DNA of 16,645 nt from contig JBECKQ010000201.1 of the NCBI GenBank assembly GCA_040235375.1, forward strand, positions 1 through 16,645, read 5' to 3'. Positions 6,866-14,609 of this stretch are shown here, piece by piece; positions within the stretch are counted from its first letter, which is position 1; each line of letters begins with the position of its first letter. Origin of the DNA: JBECKQ01 sp040235375 (GTDB lineage: Bacteria > Planctomycetota > Phycisphaerae > UBA1845). The notes beneath the pieces were generated by a model. It saw only the letters and a program-made list of their open reading frames with translations. It ran no database searches and was not told the origin of the DNA. The position numbers were made by a program, and so were the translations under genes.

Positions 6866-7677
6866 ACCGCGGCATTGCGTTGAAAGCGGCTCGGGAAGCG
6901 CTCGGCGTAACGATCGCGTTCGCCATCGCGGCCATGGTGTTCGAGGGCCTTCTTGCTGCGATTCTGCCCGTGGTGCCCGAGCAGATCACCGAGCAGTGGC
7001 TTCAGATCGGCTTCGTCCAGAAAATCTTCCAGGGTCTGCTCGGGACGAAGGTGGGCAATCTGACCACGAGCACCGCGTTGACGGCCATCGCCTGGGTGCA
7101 CCCGATGGTCTTGACCATCTTCTGGGCGCACGCGATCACGCAATGCACGCAGATACCAGCCGGCGAGATTGACCACGGCACGATCGACCTCCTCGGCAGC
7201 CTGCCCGTCTCCCGGCTCGGCCTGTTCACCAGCACGTTCCTCGTCTGGTTGCTGGACGGCGTGGTGCTGGTCATCGCGGCCATGGCCGGCCACCTTATCG
7301 GTCAGCAGTTCGCCCCCCACGCGGACCGTTCCGGCTGGGCGGAACTGGCCCCCGTCCTAGTCAACCTGTACGTCCTGTATGCCGCCGTCTGCGGCCTCGC
7401 CGCGCTGTCTTCCGTGGCGAGCGATCGACGCGGTCGGGCGGTGGCGGCCGTGTTCGGTGTGCTGATTGGGATGTACGTTCTGAACTTTCTCGCCCAACTG
7501 TGGGAGCCGGCGCGGTCGGTGTCTTTCCTGAGCGTACTTTACTACTATCGGCCGCTGGACGTACTGCGCGAGGGCGTCTGGCCGGCAAGGGACCTCATTG
7601 TTCTGGGCGCTGCCGGCGCGGTCACCTGGGTCGTGGCGGCCGTCGTCTTCAGCCGGCGCGACATCCGGACGGTTTGA
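6862..7677 (+). CDS. ABC-2 type transporter permease
   Basis: This is a 271-residue integral membrane protein with about six hydrophobic segments, near residues 14-36, 69-92, 120-147, 162-184, 193-212 and 244-264. Between the second and third lies GEIDHGTIDLLGSLPVSR (101-118), the amphipathic motif typical of ABC-2 permeases, where the coupling helix contacts the ATPase. The gene starts within the stop of the ATPase gene (ATGA), so the two form a translationally coupled unit. The short C-terminus FSRRDIRTV is common in this family. The transported molecule is unknown; drugs, lipids or small peptides are handled by relatives. Confidence 0.9.
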   Translation: MNRGIALKAAREALGVTIAFAIAAMVFEGLLAAILPVVPEQITEQWLQIGFVQKIFQGLLGTKVGNLTTSTALTAIAWVHPMVLTIFWAHAITQCTQIPAGEIDHGTIDLLGSLPVSRLGLFTSTFLVWLLDGVVLVIAAMAGHLIGQQFAPHADRSGWAELAPVLVNLYVLYAAVCGLAALSSVASDRRGRAVAAVFGVLIGMYVLNFLAQLWEPARSVSFLSVLYYYRPLDVLREGVWPARDLIVLGAAGAVTWVVAAVVFSRRDIRTV

Positions 7678-7726
7678 GAGTTCGGCGTATCACCGTCGAT
7701 CCGGCCATGGTAAGATCGAGTTGGTC

Positions 7727-8206
7727 ATGTCCAACCTCATGGACTGGGATCGGACAGTTGCGTCGGACCTGCCCTGCGGGTATTGCGGCTATAACCTCCG
7801 CGGATTGGAATCCCCGGGCATCTGTCCGGAGTGTGGCTCCCCGTTCATCGCATCTCCCCCGCCGGACGCCTGCGATCGAGTTCGCGAAAGCCAATTGCGA
7901 CGGCGCGCGCTCACGCGAGCCCTGTGGATTCACGTCATCGCCGCTTCAGTTTGCACCGTTGCTTTTGCCATCCCCCTGGTGCTGTATGACCGCCTCTGGA
8001 CCAGCGGGATGGCAGGCGACCCGTCTGTCCCGCTGCTGATGCTCGGTCCTCTCTTTGGAATTGTCCTTGGTCTGGCGATTGTGATTCAAGTTGCCGCCGA
8101 TCATCGTCGCCTCCGTTGGGGCCGCAGGTTGTTTTTTGTCCTCGTGGCTCTCTTCGCGATGATACCCTATGTATACGTGCTCGCGCGCTGCTGGTTCGCG
8201 CGCTGA
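7727..8206 (+). CDS. Zinc-ribbon membrane protein, planctomycete-type (function unknown)
   Basis: This 159-residue protein has an N-terminal zinc ribbon formed by C17, C20, C33 and C36 (CGYCGYNLRGL, then CPECG). Three hydrophobic segments follow, at about 66-87, 102-122 and 135-153, then a short basic end. The CGYNLRGL form of the ribbon is one I know as very frequent at the N-terminus of membrane proteins in Phycisphaerae and related planctomycetes; its role is unknown. The start is the ATG at 7727; the ATG at 7739 is possible and no strong ribosome binding site helps to decide. TAAGAT at 7711-7716 could be a -10 box, which would make the message nearly leaderless. The gene follows the ABC permease by 49 bases and could also be read through from it. 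Confidence 0.8.
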   Translation: MSNLMDWDRTVASDLPCGYCGYNLRGLESPGICPECGSPFIASPPPDACDRVRESQLRRRALTRALWIHVIAASVCTVAFAIPLVLYDRLWTSGMAGDPSVPLLMLGPLFGIVLGLAIVIQVAADHRRLRWGRRLFFVLVALFAMIPYVYVLARCWFAR

Positions 8207-8531
8207 TGTGAGTCACGTGAGAGCGGCATGATCGGCCGCAGAGCGCGACCGATTCCCATCAGATCGAACCGCACAATGCGGACCTGTTCTGTCGCCGTCA
8301 CATCTCGTGGAACGGAATGCAAACGCCGGAGAGAACGGGCCGGGAACGTGCTCGCCGTCCTTCAGGCGGCGGCCCGTCCGATACACAAACAGAGAAGTCC
8401 ACTGCCGCCACGATCGACGTATTCGCCCGAATCAAAAGTGCCGGCGGCACGGCATCACTGAATCGTATACTTCGCCTGATACATCCCATTGTCTCGTCAG
8501 GCGCGTGGCAGAGGCAGGCACGAGGACGCGA
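8207..8531. other. Stretch of about 325 bases without a recognisable gene
   Basis: The HDOD reading frame is open from 8307, but the peptide it gives upstream of 8532 is rich in Arg, His, Thr and Ser with no pattern, so I do not extend the gene. The stretch holds an 8-bp palindrome TCACGTGA (8213-8220), a small GCGGC/GCCGC hairpin (8223-8239) with no T-run, and a possible -10 box (8466-8471). Nothing else stands out. Confidence 0.5.
8466..8471 (+). promoter_or_regulatory. Possible -10 box of the HDOD gene
   Basis: TATACT is one base from consensus. It would give a start near 8478 and a leader of about 54 bases. No -35 box is visible at the expected distance. Confidence 0.3.
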
Positions 8532-9392
8532 ATGAAGCGAGCGAAGTTCGAGAGGTTCATGGACCGGGCGCGAGAGCTGCCGACGCTCCCCGTCGTGGCC
8601 CAGAAGGCGCTGGAGGTGATTCACCGCGACCGATCGAGCGCCGCGGAGCTGTGCCGGTTCATGGAGCACGATCCCGTGCTGGCGGCTCGCGCGCTGCGCC
8701 TGGCGAACACAGCGTACTATCGGATGCCCGGGACGCAGGAAGTGGAGGACCTTCATCGCGCCGTGATCGTCCTTGGCTTCATGAATATCCGCAACATCGT
8801 TCTGACCGCGTGCCTGCAGAGTCTTTACAAGCCGGAGTTCCGCACGAACCACTTCAGCGCGCGCGACCTTTGGGTGCACAGCATCGCCGTGGCCGTTATC
8901 AGCCGGATCCTCGCCGACGAGTTGGCCCCCGAACTGGGCGAGCAGGCGTTCCTGGCCGGACTGGTGCATGACGTCGGCATGATCGTCGAGTGGAATCTTT
9001 TTCCCGATCGCTTTCCGCACGCACTGAACCGGTTCCACGGCACGGGCATTGACATACTCACGGCCGAGAAAGAGGCTCTCGGTTTCGATCATGCTGTCGC
9101 AGGCGCGAGCATCATGCGTCGCTGGGGAATACCCAAGTCGATACGCGATGCCGCCGCCCGGCACCACCGGCCGCGGCCGGCATCGGGGTCCAACGGCGCG
9201 CTGTGCAACATCGTCCAGGCCGCCGAACGAATCGCCTGCGAGCGTGGCGACGGCTTCTTCGACAACACGGATCGAGAGGTGCCGGTCGAAAACGTGCTCA
9301 AGCAGCTCGGCCTCAGGGGCGACGCCTATCGCGACATCATCGACCGAACGACTGCGGAGCTTCACCAGGCCAAAGATCTGCTGACGCCGTAA
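8532..9392 (+). CDS. HDOD domain protein (stand-alone)
   Basis: This 286-residue cytoplasmic protein is an HDOD domain along almost its whole length. It begins with the usual LPTLPVVAQKALEVI (16-30) and continues with DPVLAARALRLANTAYY (47-63), the AVIVLGFMNIRNIV helix (77-90), LVHDVGMIVEW (144-154), AVAGASIMRRWGIP (188-201) and AARHHR (208-213). HDOD proteins are HD-superfamily relatives that usually act in signalling rather than catalysis. Here the HD pair (H146, D147) and other candidate metal ligands (H116, H187, H211/H212) remain. No GGDEF, receiver or EAL domain is attached. The start is the ATG at 8532, five bases after GAGGA. The gene ends 21 bases from the convergent maltosyltransferase gene. 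Its partner and signal are unknown. Confidence 0.9.
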   Translation: MKRAKFERFMDRARELPTLPVVAQKALEVIHRDRSSAAELCRFMEHDPVLAARALRLANTAYYRMPGTQEVEDLHRAVIVLGFMNIRNIVLTACLQSLYKPEFRTNHFSARDLWVHSIAVAVISRILADELAPELGEQAFLAGLVHDVGMIVEWNLFPDRFPHALNRFHGTGIDILTAEKEALGFDHAVAGASIMRRWGIPKSIRDAAARHHRPRPASGSNGALCNIVQAAERIACERGDGFFDNTDREVPVENVLKQLGLRGDAYRDIIDRTTAELHQAKDLLTP

Positions 9393-9413
9393 CAAACACA
9401 GCAGGCGGAGCGG

Positions 9414-11480
9414 CTACAGGACCAGGGCGATTGCGTCCAGCGGTTCGAGGTTGAACACCAGCCGGCCCCGATGCCAGCGCGGAACCACCGCCTTGCCGGA
9501 CTGTACGAGCACTTCCGGCGCCGGCAGCGTCCTTGCCAAGCGTCCGATCGCGCCCATGGCCGTCTTGCGCAAGTCCACGTTCGCCAGCATGAGCAACGTC
9601 CCCCCGCCGCGCTTCAAACGGTAACCCGTGGCCAGTATGCGCGACGTGTCGCCGCTGACCTTCGGCGGGAAGTATGCGCGGCCGTCGGTCAGGGCGTCGA
9701 GGTATTTGCTCCGCGCGATCCCCGCCGTGGCGATCAGGTCGATCATCCGCTTCGCGCCGGCGTTGTCCCAGTGCAGGGCGAACCGATCGAAGAACGCGAG
9801 CTTGCCATACTGGGGATCGTCCTTCTTCAGCGCGTGGCGGTCGGACGGCTTGCTGTCCAGCCCGAGGTTCATCGGCTGCCGCTCGAGAACTTCGAGGCCG
9901 CTGTTGATCATGGGCACGGCGTTGGGCAGGAAGTCATTGACGACAATCGCCTGCCGCGCGAACTTGCGCCCCCCCTTTCGGGTGACGGCGCGCGGCGTAT
10001 CCGGCGTCTCGGCTGCGGCCATGATCGGGACTTTCAGCTTCGGCAGCTTGACGAGCAGTTCGTGCATGGCGCCCTCGCTGCTGCGCGGCTGCATCCACCA
10101 CGTCGGCCCGATGATGATGTTGTACCCCGCCTTGGACAGGCGGGCGTGATTGTCCGTGCCCAGGTCCTCGGCCAGGAAGCAGAGGTCGGCGTCCTTGCGC
10201 CGCGGCCGCTCGAGGATCATGCGCTCCAGCTCGTTCGGCAGGGCATGGGCCATGTCCACCCGCGCGCCGTCGATGCCGAAGCTCTGATAGAACGGGATGA
10301 TATTCGCCAGCTTGTTCCACAGCGCCCGCATCGGGCGACGGCCTTCGAACAGGCTGGCTTTTGCCGTGTCGTAGAGCACGTACGGCGGCTGCTTGCCGGG
10401 TTCGGGCAGATGCTTCGCCGACTCGACGGGATGATCCTCGAACAGACGCAGGTATGTGACGTCGCTCCAGGGCGGCTGCGTGTCGTTAATCACGTCGGAA
10501 AAACCGGGTGGCGTGACAACGCCGAAGTGCTGAGCCGTCTCGGCCAGCAGATTCTTCAGCGGATGCGACTTCGCCCTGGTGACGAAGTTCGCCCACTTTT
10601 GTGGCTGGGTCATGCTCGGGGCAAAGCGAAACTTGCGCAGGTGCTCCCGGACCGCGGGCACGTCGTAGACTTCATCGAGCCGGCCGGGAATCGGATTGTA
10701 GTAGTCCACGCCCGGCAGCCGCGGCGCCATGTAATCGCGCTCGAACTGGCGGCCGATCCAGTAGAACCATTCCGGATAATCGAGTATCCAGTCGCAGTCG
10801 CGGGCCGCGGTTCGCGGCGCCACGTCGAGCATGACGCGCATGCCGAGCCGGTGCGCGCACTCCACCAGGAGGCGGAATTGTTCGGCAATGTCGCCGACGG
10901 TCTTTTCGAGCAGCGGATCGCCCTGGTCGGGATCGAACTCGAAGAAGTTTTTCGCCGAGTAGGGGCAACCGAGTTCGCCCTTGCGAAACAAACGGCTCAC
11001 CTTGACCACGGGCAGCGTGTACAGCACGTCGACGCCCAGGCGGGCGAGATGAGGGAGCAATAGAATCGACTTGGAAAACGTGCCGAGCTCGTTGGGTCCG
11101 CGCGTGCTCAGCCGGCCGTCGCCGTTATGGTCCCAAGCCGTGCTCGTTCGCACCATCGTGCCGTAGAGCCTTGACCGGCGAATCCAGTCGCCGCCGCGTC
11201 GCGTCCGGCGAGCGTCCCTCACGCATCCTTTCGCCAGGGCCCGTACCTGCTGAATGGACGACGGGCTTCGTCGCGCGAAACGCGGCCGCGCCGGCCCCTG
11301 GGCGCGAATCCACGCGATGCACTCCGCCAGGTAGTCGCCCGGATCGACGACAATTTCGCGATCGACCGTCTCGACCTTGCCGTTGTAGCCCCAGCAGTTC
11401 CAGACGGCCGGTATTCGATATGCCGTTCGCGAAGCGCGGCGCGGGCGGACGCTCTTCGACGAGCACTTTCGACGGGCCAT
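9414..11480 (-). CDS. Maltosyltransferase (maltodextrin glycosyltransferase), Thermotoga MTase-like GH13 family
   Basis: This 688-residue GH13-clan enzyme would move maltosyl units between maltodextrins. It matches the Thermotoga maritima maltosyltransferase, as I remember it, along most of its length: APRTAARDCD (221-230), GVVTPPGFSDVINDTQPPW (320-338), FGIDGARVDMAHALP (401-415), ETPDTPR (491-497), RQPMNLGLD (534-542) and YGKLAFFD (558-565). D409 is the likely nucleophile, E438 (FLAEDL) the acid/base and D494 the third carboxylate. There is no signal peptide, so it is probably cytoplasmic. It lies downstream of pulA on the same strand, with a 65-base gap. The ATG at 11480 follows GAGGTGG, but residues 1-20 look like out-of-frame translation, and 63-97 are also odd (Arg-rich). 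A one-base shift near 11421 would join a better N-terminus. GlgE is the nearest alternative family, and I consider it less likely. Confidence 0.88.
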   Translation of the reverse strand: MARRKCSSKSVRPRRASRTAYRIPAVWNCWGYNGKVETVDREIVVDPGDYLAECIAWIRAQGPARPRFARRSPSSIQQVRALAKGCVRDARRTRRGGDWIRRSRLYGTMVRTSTAWDHNGDGRLSTRGPNELGTFSKSILLLPHLARLGVDVLYTLPVVKVSRLFRKGELGCPYSAKNFFEFDPDQGDPLLEKTVGDIAEQFRLLVECAHRLGMRVMLDVAPRTAARDCDWILDYPEWFYWIGRQFERDYMAPRLPGVDYYNPIPGRLDEVYDVPAVREHLRKFRFAPSMTQPQKWANFVTRAKSHPLKNLLAETAQHFGVVTPPGFSDVINDTQPPWSDVTYLRLFEDHPVESAKHLPEPGKQPPYVLYDTAKASLFEGRRPMRALWNKLANIIPFYQSFGIDGARVDMAHALPNELERMILERPRRKDADLCFLAEDLGTDNHARLSKAGYNIIIGPTWWMQPRSSEGAMHELLVKLPKLKVPIMAAAETPDTPRAVTRKGGRKFARQAIVVNDFLPNAVPMINSGLEVLERQPMNLGLDSKPSDRHALKKDDPQYGKLAFFDRFALHWDNAGAKRMIDLIATAGIARSKYLDALTDGRAYFPPKVSGDTSRILATGYRLKRGGGTLLMLANVDLRKTAMGAIGRLARTLPAPEVLVQSGKAVVPRWHRGRLVFNLEPLDAIALVL

Positions 11481-11511
11481 GTTCCACCTCAATCGTGACC
11501 GCAGCGATCAC
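11422..11511 (-). other. Possible true N-terminal reading frame of the maltosyltransferase, separated by a frameshift
   Basis: From the GTG at 11511 the frame reads VIAAVTIEVEHGPSKVLVEE and ends in RPPAPRFANG just before 11421. It looks more coding-like than the overlapping start of the annotated frame, with mixed hydrophobic and acidic residues and mostly G/C third positions. Skipping one base near 11421 would give FANG followed by YRIPAVW, the point where similarity to the maltosyltransferase family seems to start. It could be a sequencing error or a real mutation. No slippery heptamer is evident. Confidence 0.4.
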
Positions 11512-11545
11512 CTGGGCCGCGCCGCCAGCAGGCGCAACCGCCGGG

Positions 11546-14422
11546 TTACTGCGCCATCATGATGCCCGAGTGGGCCGGTAGCTCGACACGTCCCGCCGCG
11601 ACGCCCAGCACGTCGATGCCCGCCCGATCCGCATCGGCATAGATCATCCATTCGCCGGCCGGCAGATCGAACGCCTTCGGCTCGCTCTCGCCGTTGAGCA
11701 GAATGAGAATCCGGCCGGCCGGTTCGCCCGGCACGCCGGCGGAGTCAATCAGACACACGATGCTCTTTTCATGGGGCGGCTGCGGGAAGGTCATCCGCTT
11801 GTGCACCTCGTCGCGCGTTTGCAGGCGCAGGGCGGGATGCGCCTTGCGCAGCGAGATCATTCCTCGATGATACTCGAACACGTCGCGGTGCTCGCGCTTC
11901 AGCTCGAGCCGGTTGATCTCATCCGGCAGGTTGTAGCTGTTGTGCGCCCCGCCTTTCGTGCGACAGTATTCCTGCCCGGCGTGCACGAACGGCATTCCCT
12001 GCGCCGTAAACAGGATCAGCGCCCCGAAGCGCATCATGCGCTGGTGCATCTCCAGCGATGCGTCCGGCGTGCATTGCAGAATCTTGTCCCACGCGGTCAG
12101 GTTGTCGTGCGCTTCGAAGTAGTTGACGGAATCAACCGGGTCTCGGGACCAGTCATCGATTCCGCCCTTCAACCCGTTGATCACGCCCCAGACCCGGTCG
12201 CCGGCCTCGATGAAGCCGGGCGCCCCGCCGTCGCGGTCGCCCTTGATCGCATCGCGAAAACCGTCGCTGAACGCGCCGATCCCGGTGCCGGCGACCTGCT
12301 GCTTGTCGGTGATCGGCTTCAGCGGCGTCGAGCCGCCGGTCCATGGTTCGCCGTAAAGGAGGATGCCGGGATGTATCTTCGAGAGTTCCTCGTGCGCCAT
12401 CCGCATCGTCGTACCGTCGATCAGGCCCATGAGATCGAAGCGAAAACCGTCAACCTCGTACTCCTCTACCCAGAAGCGCAGCGAGTCGAGAATGAACTTC
12501 CTCGCCATGGGGTGCTCGGACGCGAACTCGTTCCCGCAGCCCGAACCGTTGGACATGTTGCCGGCATCGGTGAGGCGATAGTAGTACTCCGGCACCAGCT
12601 TCTCAAACGGCGCCCAGCCCGCGGTATGGTTGTAGACAACGTCGAGAATCACTCCGATCCCGTGGTCGTGAAGCGCCTTGATCGCCTCTTTCAGCTCCCG
12701 GATCTTGGCGGGCCCATAGGGGTCCGACGCGTACCAGCCGTCGGGCGAGTTGAAGTGCACGGGCATGTAGCCCCAGTTGTACGGGTCGCCGGCCGTCTCC
12801 TCGTTGTCGAAGTCCTGAATGGGCATGATCTGCACGTGCGTAACGCCCATCTCGACGAGATGATCCAGCCCCGTCTTCGTCGATGGGTCACCCGGTACGT
12901 GCGTTCCCGTCTCGGTCAAGCCGAGATACTTGCCCTTGTGCTGGATGCCGGAGGTGTCGGCGATGGTGAAGTCACGAATGTGCAGCTCGTAAACGACCGC
13001 GTCGGCGGGCGACATCGGTCCGTTGTACTTGTAATCGCGAAAGCCTTCGGGATCGGTCTTCGACAGGTCGACGATCAGCGATCGTGTCTTGCGCGCCTGC
13101 GTGCAGGTCGCGTAGACGTCGGTGATCTCCTCCTGAGGGTCGAAGCCCTGACCGCCCAGCCGGTACGCGTAGTACTTGCCCGCCAGATCGCCCTCGACCG
13201 TGACGGACCACACGCCCTTGTCGTTGACGGTCATCGGCTGCGCCATGGTTCCTTCATCGCCTTCGAGCGTGTCGGCGACGACCACCCAGGCCTGCGTCGC
13301 TCCCGGCGCGAAGACGCGAAACGTCGTGCTGGCCGGCGTGTAGTTCGCGCCCAGCCTGGCGTCGGCGTCGTAGAAGCGCGCCGGGTCCATCACGATGTGA
13401 CCGATGCGCACGTGCTGCGGGCCGAAACCGTCAACGTCCAGCACGTACGACTTGCCCGGATACACCAGCAGGTCGTCCGTCTCCACCGAGTACACGGCGC
13501 AGCGATCGCCGCGATGACGGAACGGCCACACCGCCTTGACGTGCAGTTGCTCACCGTCCTCCGTCGTCAGCTTGAACTTGTCCGGCGTCCAATCGCCAAC
13601 CGGCAGCCGATGCGAGAACCGCACCGTGAGGTGATGGTCGGCATCCAGCGTCACCAATCTCACTTTCGGTGTCACGTCGGGTTCCTCTGTGTGAATCCGG
13701 TTGTCATCCTGGACAATATAGACGTCGTCGCCCATCGACGGACGCCACATCCGATCGCCTCCGTCCTTGTACTGCCAATCGGCGTTTCGTCGAGGCACGA
13801 GCCCCACGGCGTCGCCCCGATCCCCGTACAGCCCTGTATCGATCTGGAACACGAGCCCGAAGGCGTCGCGCCCGACCGGCAGCAGTTCGTTCTCCTTCGG
13901 CGCGCGGTGCAGATGCTCGTCCCACGTCCACAGGCTCATGTTGTGGTAGAGGTCGTCCGTGCGGTGGTAGTGGACGGTGAGCAGGTCGCCGGCGTTGCCG
14001 ACAGTCCTTCGCTGCCACTCGGCCGCCGTGACTTGAACACGCCACTGTCCATCAGAGTGTCCGATGCGCGTCCGGGCGAAGGTGTCGCCGACGCTGGGCA
14101 CGTAAGATTCGAGCGTGTCGGCATTTGAGCAGAGCCACGCGTCCGCCGGCGCGTCGCCCTCAAGAGCTGACGCCGGCACCGTCGCCGTGAATTCGAGACA
14201 ATCACTGGCGGCGCTGCCTGACCTGCGACCTTCGCGCTGCCCGCTGGCCACTTCCAGGCCGGCCCGCCGAATCCCCCAGCAGAGCGGTCTCGCGAGGACG
14301 TCGCCGGTCGCGCAGACTTTGAAACGGACTTCGACATCGGCGGCTTGGGCGGCCGGCAGGGCCGTCACGAACGCGCAGGCAAGCGCCGCGATGTAGAGCC
14401 TGCGTCGAGTTGCCGAAATCAC
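11546..14422 (-). CDS. pulA: Type I pullulanase, exported
   Basis: This 958-residue debranching enzyme hydrolyses alpha-1,6 bonds of pullulan and branched dextrins. Residues 1-27 form a signal peptide (basic MISATRRR, hydrophobic core, cleavage after AQA). Residues 28-140 are an unassigned module with four cysteines. Residues 147-240 look like a CBM41 (LLTVHYHRTDD, SLWTWDE), 250-340 a beta-sandwich and 358-450 a CBM48-like domain. The GH13_14 barrel spans about 475-860. It contains YNWGYMP (548-554; the family usually has YNWGYDP), DVVYNHT (594-600), GFRFD (nucleophile D663), YGEPW (acid/base E692) and EAHDN (D773). A C-terminal beta domain ends with HSGIMMAQ. The start is the GTG at 14422, six bases after GGAG. 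A promoter lies 60-88 bases upstream. The maltosyltransferase follows on the same strand, and glgP diverges upstream. It is complete and probably active outside the cytoplasm. Confidence 0.96.
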   Translation of the reverse strand: MISATRRRLYIAALACAFVTALPAAQAADVEVRFKVCATGDVLARPLCWGIRRAGLEVASGQREGRRSGSAASDCLEFTATVPASALEGDAPADAWLCSNADTLESYVPSVGDTFARTRIGHSDGQWRVQVTAAEWQRRTVGNAGDLLTVHYHRTDDLYHNMSLWTWDEHLHRAPKENELLPVGRDAFGLVFQIDTGLYGDRGDAVGLVPRRNADWQYKDGGDRMWRPSMGDDVYIVQDDNRIHTEEPDVTPKVRLVTLDADHHLTVRFSHRLPVGDWTPDKFKLTTEDGEQLHVKAVWPFRHRGDRCAVYSVETDDLLVYPGKSYVLDVDGFGPQHVRIGHIVMDPARFYDADARLGANYTPASTTFRVFAPGATQAWVVVADTLEGDEGTMAQPMTVNDKGVWSVTVEGDLAGKYYAYRLGGQGFDPQEEITDVYATCTQARKTRSLIVDLSKTDPEGFRDYKYNGPMSPADAVVYELHIRDFTIADTSGIQHKGKYLGLTETGTHVPGDPSTKTGLDHLVEMGVTHVQIMPIQDFDNEETAGDPYNWGYMPVHFNSPDGWYASDPYGPAKIRELKEAIKALHDHGIGVILDVVYNHTAGWAPFEKLVPEYYYRLTDAGNMSNGSGCGNEFASEHPMARKFILDSLRFWVEEYEVDGFRFDLMGLIDGTTMRMAHEELSKIHPGILLYGEPWTGGSTPLKPITDKQQVAGTGIGAFSDGFRDAIKGDRDGGAPGFIEAGDRVWGVINGLKGGIDDWSRDPVDSVNYFEAHDNLTAWDKILQCTPDASLEMHQRMMRFGALILFTAQGMPFVHAGQEYCRTKGGAHNSYNLPDEINRLELKREHRDVFEYHRGMISLRKAHPALRLQTRDEVHKRMTFPQPPHEKSIVCLIDSAGVPGEPAGRILILLNGESEPKAFDLPAGEWMIYADADRAGIDVLGVAAGRVELPAHSGIMMAQ

Positions 14423-14481
14423 CGTGATCTCCGCCCGCTTGGGGCAATCCCTCAGCCGCCGAGTCGGTTCAGACCCCTCAT

Positions 14482-14510
14482 TCTATAGCACGATCACGCC
14501 ACGAGGCCAA
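14482..14510 (-). promoter_or_regulatory. Predicted sigma70-type promoter of pulA
   Basis: On the minus strand, TTGGCC (14510-14505) and TATAGA (14487-14482) are 17 bases apart. Transcription would begin near 14475, giving a leader of about 53 bases that includes the GGAG ribosome binding site at 14429-14432. Confidence 0.55.
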
Positions 14511-14532
14511 TGGAGCGTCACTCGGGTCTTGG

Positions 14533-14548
14533 CGCTCGCGAACGAGCG
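14533..14548. repeat. 6-bp inverted repeat, candidate operator of the phosphorylase gene
   Basis: CGCTCG and CGAGCG flank the four bases CGAA. The repeat lies 10 bases upstream of the possible glgP -10 box, where a -35 box would be expected, and between the two divergent genes of glucan metabolism. A sugar-responsive regulator could bind here; this is inferred from position and symmetry only. Confidence 0.35.
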
Positions 14549-14558
14549 AACCAATGCC

Positions 14559-14564
14559 TATGAT
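14559..14564 (+). promoter_or_regulatory. Possible -10 box of the glucan phosphorylase gene
   Basis: TATGAT is one base from consensus and is followed by GCTGCC. No -35 box is visible at 17 bases, where the inverted repeat lies instead, which would fit an activated or repressed promoter. The start would be near 14571, about 39 bases before the ATG. Confidence 0.35.
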
Positions 14565-14609
14565 GCTGCCCATCGGAATCGAACAAACCGCAGAGACGGA
14601 GCCTGTGAT

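Noticed and set aside
8181..8205. Direct repeat TCGCGCGCTG, two copies five bases apart
   Set aside because: It lies within the last codons of the zinc-ribbon gene and is a simple GC-rich repeat; no functional sign.
8307..8531. Upstream extension of the HDOD gene from the ATG at 8307
   Set aside because: The added 75 residues have no coding character, and the ATG at 8532 has a good GAGGA site five bases upstream.
9393..9413. Bidirectional terminator between the convergent HDOD and maltosyltransferase genes
   Set aside because: The gap is only 21 bases and contains no inverted repeat.
11771..14128. 785-codon plus-strand frame opposite pulA
   Set aside because: Striking in length, but fully explained by the codon pattern of pulA on the other strand; no recognisable domain and no ribosome binding site.
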